Below are positions 5,770-7,116 of a DNA stretch of 7,116 nt, one piece after another. The stretch covers positions 1 through 7,116 of the forward strand of contig CAMELY010000067.1 of assembly GCA_945926565.1 (NCBI GenBank), in the 5' to 3' direction. Position 1 is the stretch's first letter. Each line of letters starts with the position of its first letter. The translations under genes and the position numbers were made by a program. Source of the stretch: an uncultured Clostridia bacterium. Lineage in GTDB: Bacteria; Bacillota; Clostridia; Oscillospirales; Oscillospiraceae. The notes beneath the pieces are model-generated. The model did not search any database. It was given only the letters and a program-made list of their open reading frames with translations, and was not told the origin of the DNA.

Positions 5770-6711
5770 TTACTTCATCATGGAAGCAACTTCAGAGGCG
5801 AAATCCTCTTCCTTCTTCTCGATGCCCTCGCCGGTGACGAAGCGGGTGAACTTGACGACCTCGATCTTGCCGCCCAGCTGCTTGGCAACAGCCTTGACGT
5901 GCTGCTCGACGGTGACCTTGTTCTCCTTGACGAAAGCCTGGTTGAGCAGGCAGACCTCGGCGAAGTAGTTGTTCATGCGGCCCTTGACCTTGTTCTCAGC
6001 GATCATCTGACGCTTGGCCTCGGGGATCTTGGTGTTGGCAGCGCCCTCTTCCAGGGCCTTAGCCAGCTGCAGAGCCTTCTCCTTCTCCACTTCCTCGGCG
6101 GGCACCTCGGCGGAGGAGACATAGGAGGGGCTCATAGCGGCGATCTGCATGGCCAGATCCTTGCCCAGCTCCACGACAGCGGCGGTATCCTCGATGCCCT
6201 CAACCTTCAGGTTGACCAGCACGCCGATCTTGCCGTTCATGTGGATATAGGGCACGTTGACGCCGTCCTCATAGCGGACAAAGCGGCGGATCTGGATGTT
6301 CTCGCCGATGGCCAGCACCTTGTCAGCGGTGACAGCGTCCACGGTGCGGTCGGTGCCGGGATAGGTGGCGGCCTTCAGGGCCTCCACGTCGGCGGGGTTG
6401 GCCTTGGCGACGGTCAGAGCCACGTCCTTGACGAACTCCTGGAAGACAGCGTTCTTGGCCACAAAGTCGGTCTGGGAGTTGACCTCCAGCACGACGCCCA
6501 CGCCGTTGTCATCCACCAGAGCGCAGGAAACGCCCTCGGCGGCCACCTTGCCGGCCTTCTTGGTCTGGGCAGCCAGGCCCTTCTCACGCAGCCAGTCGAT
6601 AGCCTTATCCTTGTCGCCGTCGCAGGCGGCCAGAGCCTGCTTGCAGTTCATCATACCTACGCCGGTCAGCTCGCGGAGCTCCTTGACCAGCTGTGCGCTA
6701 ATAGCAGCCAT
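5770..6711 (-). CDS. tsf: Translation elongation factor Ts
   Basis: The cytoplasmic nucleotide-exchange factor that releases GDP from EF-Tu so it can reload with GTP. The 313-residue protein has the N-terminal UBA-like domain with LRELTGVGMMNCKQAL (12-27), the first family signature. The core contains EVNSQTDFVAKN (76-87), whose Asp82-Phe83 pair corresponds to the E. coli residues that intrude near the EF-Tu Mg2+ site. The dimerisation-domain region and a C-terminal region (NQAFVKENKVTVEQHVK) similar to other bacterial EF-Ts follow. The ATG at 6711 follows AGGAGG (6721-6726) with nine bases of spacing. It lies 37 bp after rpsB, in the near-universal bacterial rpsB-tsf order. A terminator follows directly, so pyrH and frr, which often come next, are not part of this transcript. 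Confidence 0.98.
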   Translation of the reverse strand: MAAISAQLVKELRELTGVGMMNCKQALAACDGDKDKAIDWLREKGLAAQTKKAGKVAAEGVSCALVDDNGVGVVLEVNSQTDFVAKNAVFQEFVKDVALTVAKANPADVEALKAATYPGTDRTVDAVTADKVLAIGENIQIRRFVRYEDGVNVPYIHMNGKIGVLVNLKVEGIEDTAAVVELGKDLAMQIAAMSPSYVSSAEVPAEEVEKEKALQLAKALEEGAANTKIPEAKRQMIAENKVKGRMNNYFAEVCLLNQAFVKENKVTVEQHVKAVAKQLGGKIEVVKFTRFVTGEGIEKKEEDFASEVASMMK

Positions 6712-6748
6712 GGTAATATACCTCCTGTTATCGTCCGTAAATCCGTTG

Positions 6749-7116
6749 TTACTCAGCGGCCTCTGCCTCTTCGGCAGCGTCGTCGCCCTGCTTGCCCTCG
6801 ATGACGGCGTTGGCCATCACACCGGAAATCAGGCGGATGGCGCGGATGGCGTCATCGTTGCCGGGGATGGGATAGTCGGCCTCATCGGGATCGCAGTTGG
6901 TGTCCACAATGGCGACCACGGGGATGCCCAGCTTGCGGGCCTCGGCGATGGCGTTGTGCTCCTTGCGGGGATCCACCACGAAGATGGCGCCGGGGAGCTG
7001 CTTCATCTCCTTGACGCCGCCCAGGTACTTCTCCAGCTTGGCCATCTCGTGCAGCAGCTTGATGACTTCCTTCTTGGGCAGCATGTCGAAGGTGCCGTCC
7101 TCCTGCATCTTCTTGA
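6749..7116 (-). CDS. rpsB: 30S ribosomal protein S2, C-terminal part (5' end beyond window)
   Basis: About 122 C-terminal residues of ribosomal protein S2, which joins the small subunit late in assembly and is needed for S1 binding. The frame remains open to the right edge ([17 protein letters not shown]), so the Met at 7108 is an internal residue and not the start. Family landmarks are [40 protein letters not shown], and the second S2 signature region [26 protein letters not shown], split here for length. The protein ends in a short acidic Glu/Ala-rich tail. It is the upstream gene of the rpsB-tsf operon. The promoter and any S2-binding autoregulatory leader lie outside the window. Confidence 0.97.
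   Translation of the reverse strand, partial: KKMQEDGTFDMLPKKEVIKLLHEMAKLEKYLGGVKEMKQLPGAIFVVDPRKEHNAIAEARKLGIPVVAIVDTNCDPDEADYPIPGNDDAIRAIRLISGVMANAVIEGKQGDDAAEEAEAAE

Noticed and set aside
5899..6804. A 301-codon plus-strand frame opposite tsf and rpsB
   Set aside because: An antisense frame across highly conserved translation genes; its composition (Leu/Gly/His/Asp) is typical of a codon-bias artefact.

Overview
The window looks like ordinary chromosome from a GC-rich member of the Bacillota, most likely a gut-type clostridium of the Oscillospiraceae (Flavonifractor/Oscillibacter-like). This rests on the rpsB-tsf pair, a Bacillus-type lysine-sensitive aspartokinase, a ThrR/UPF0735-type ACT regulator, a YtvI-like membrane protein, strong AGGAGG ribosome binding sites, and GC-rich genes separated by AT-rich gaps. 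The taxonomic call is inference from gene content and protein style; no database search was possible.

Layout from left to right. (1) Positions 1-92 (minus) hold the first 30 codons of a TetR-family regulator. It has its own consensus sigma-A promoter and a set of 14-bp spaced repeats in its leader. (2) A hairpin terminator at 203-241 ends the next transcript. (3) Positions 258-3226 (minus) form a three-gene aspartate-pathway operon, read right to left: an HTH-ACT regulator of ThrR type, homoserine dehydrogenase (hom), and aspartokinase (lysC type). A good promoter lies at 3290-3318. (4) Divergently, positions 3368-5700 (plus) hold a polytopic membrane protein of the AI-2E/YtvI permease family. 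It is followed after 26 bp by an FAD-dependent oxidoreductase with a C-terminal Rieske [2Fe-2S] domain. (5) A strong bidirectional terminator at 5709-5748 separates this pair from (6) the convergent rpsB-tsf operon (minus, 5770 to the right edge), with elongation factor Ts complete and ribosomal protein S2 cut by the window end.

How the genes work together: aspartokinase and homoserine dehydrogenase catalyse the first and third steps from aspartate to homoserine, the branch leading to threonine and methionine, while aspartyl phosphate also feeds lysine synthesis. The ACT regulator at the head of the operon probably senses an amino acid and tunes transcription. The permease-like and Rieske-oxidoreductase genes are probably co-transcribed but have no known shared role. 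S2 and EF-Ts serve translation.

I found no CRISPR array, tRNA, rRNA, insertion sequence or prophage gene, and no convincing undescribed system. The points most worth a second look are an internal, SD-preceded start in the aspartokinase gene (a probable separate beta subunit), a degraded C-terminal ACT domain in homoserine dehydrogenase beside a stand-alone ACT regulator, and the repeats at the tetR and thrR-type promoters.
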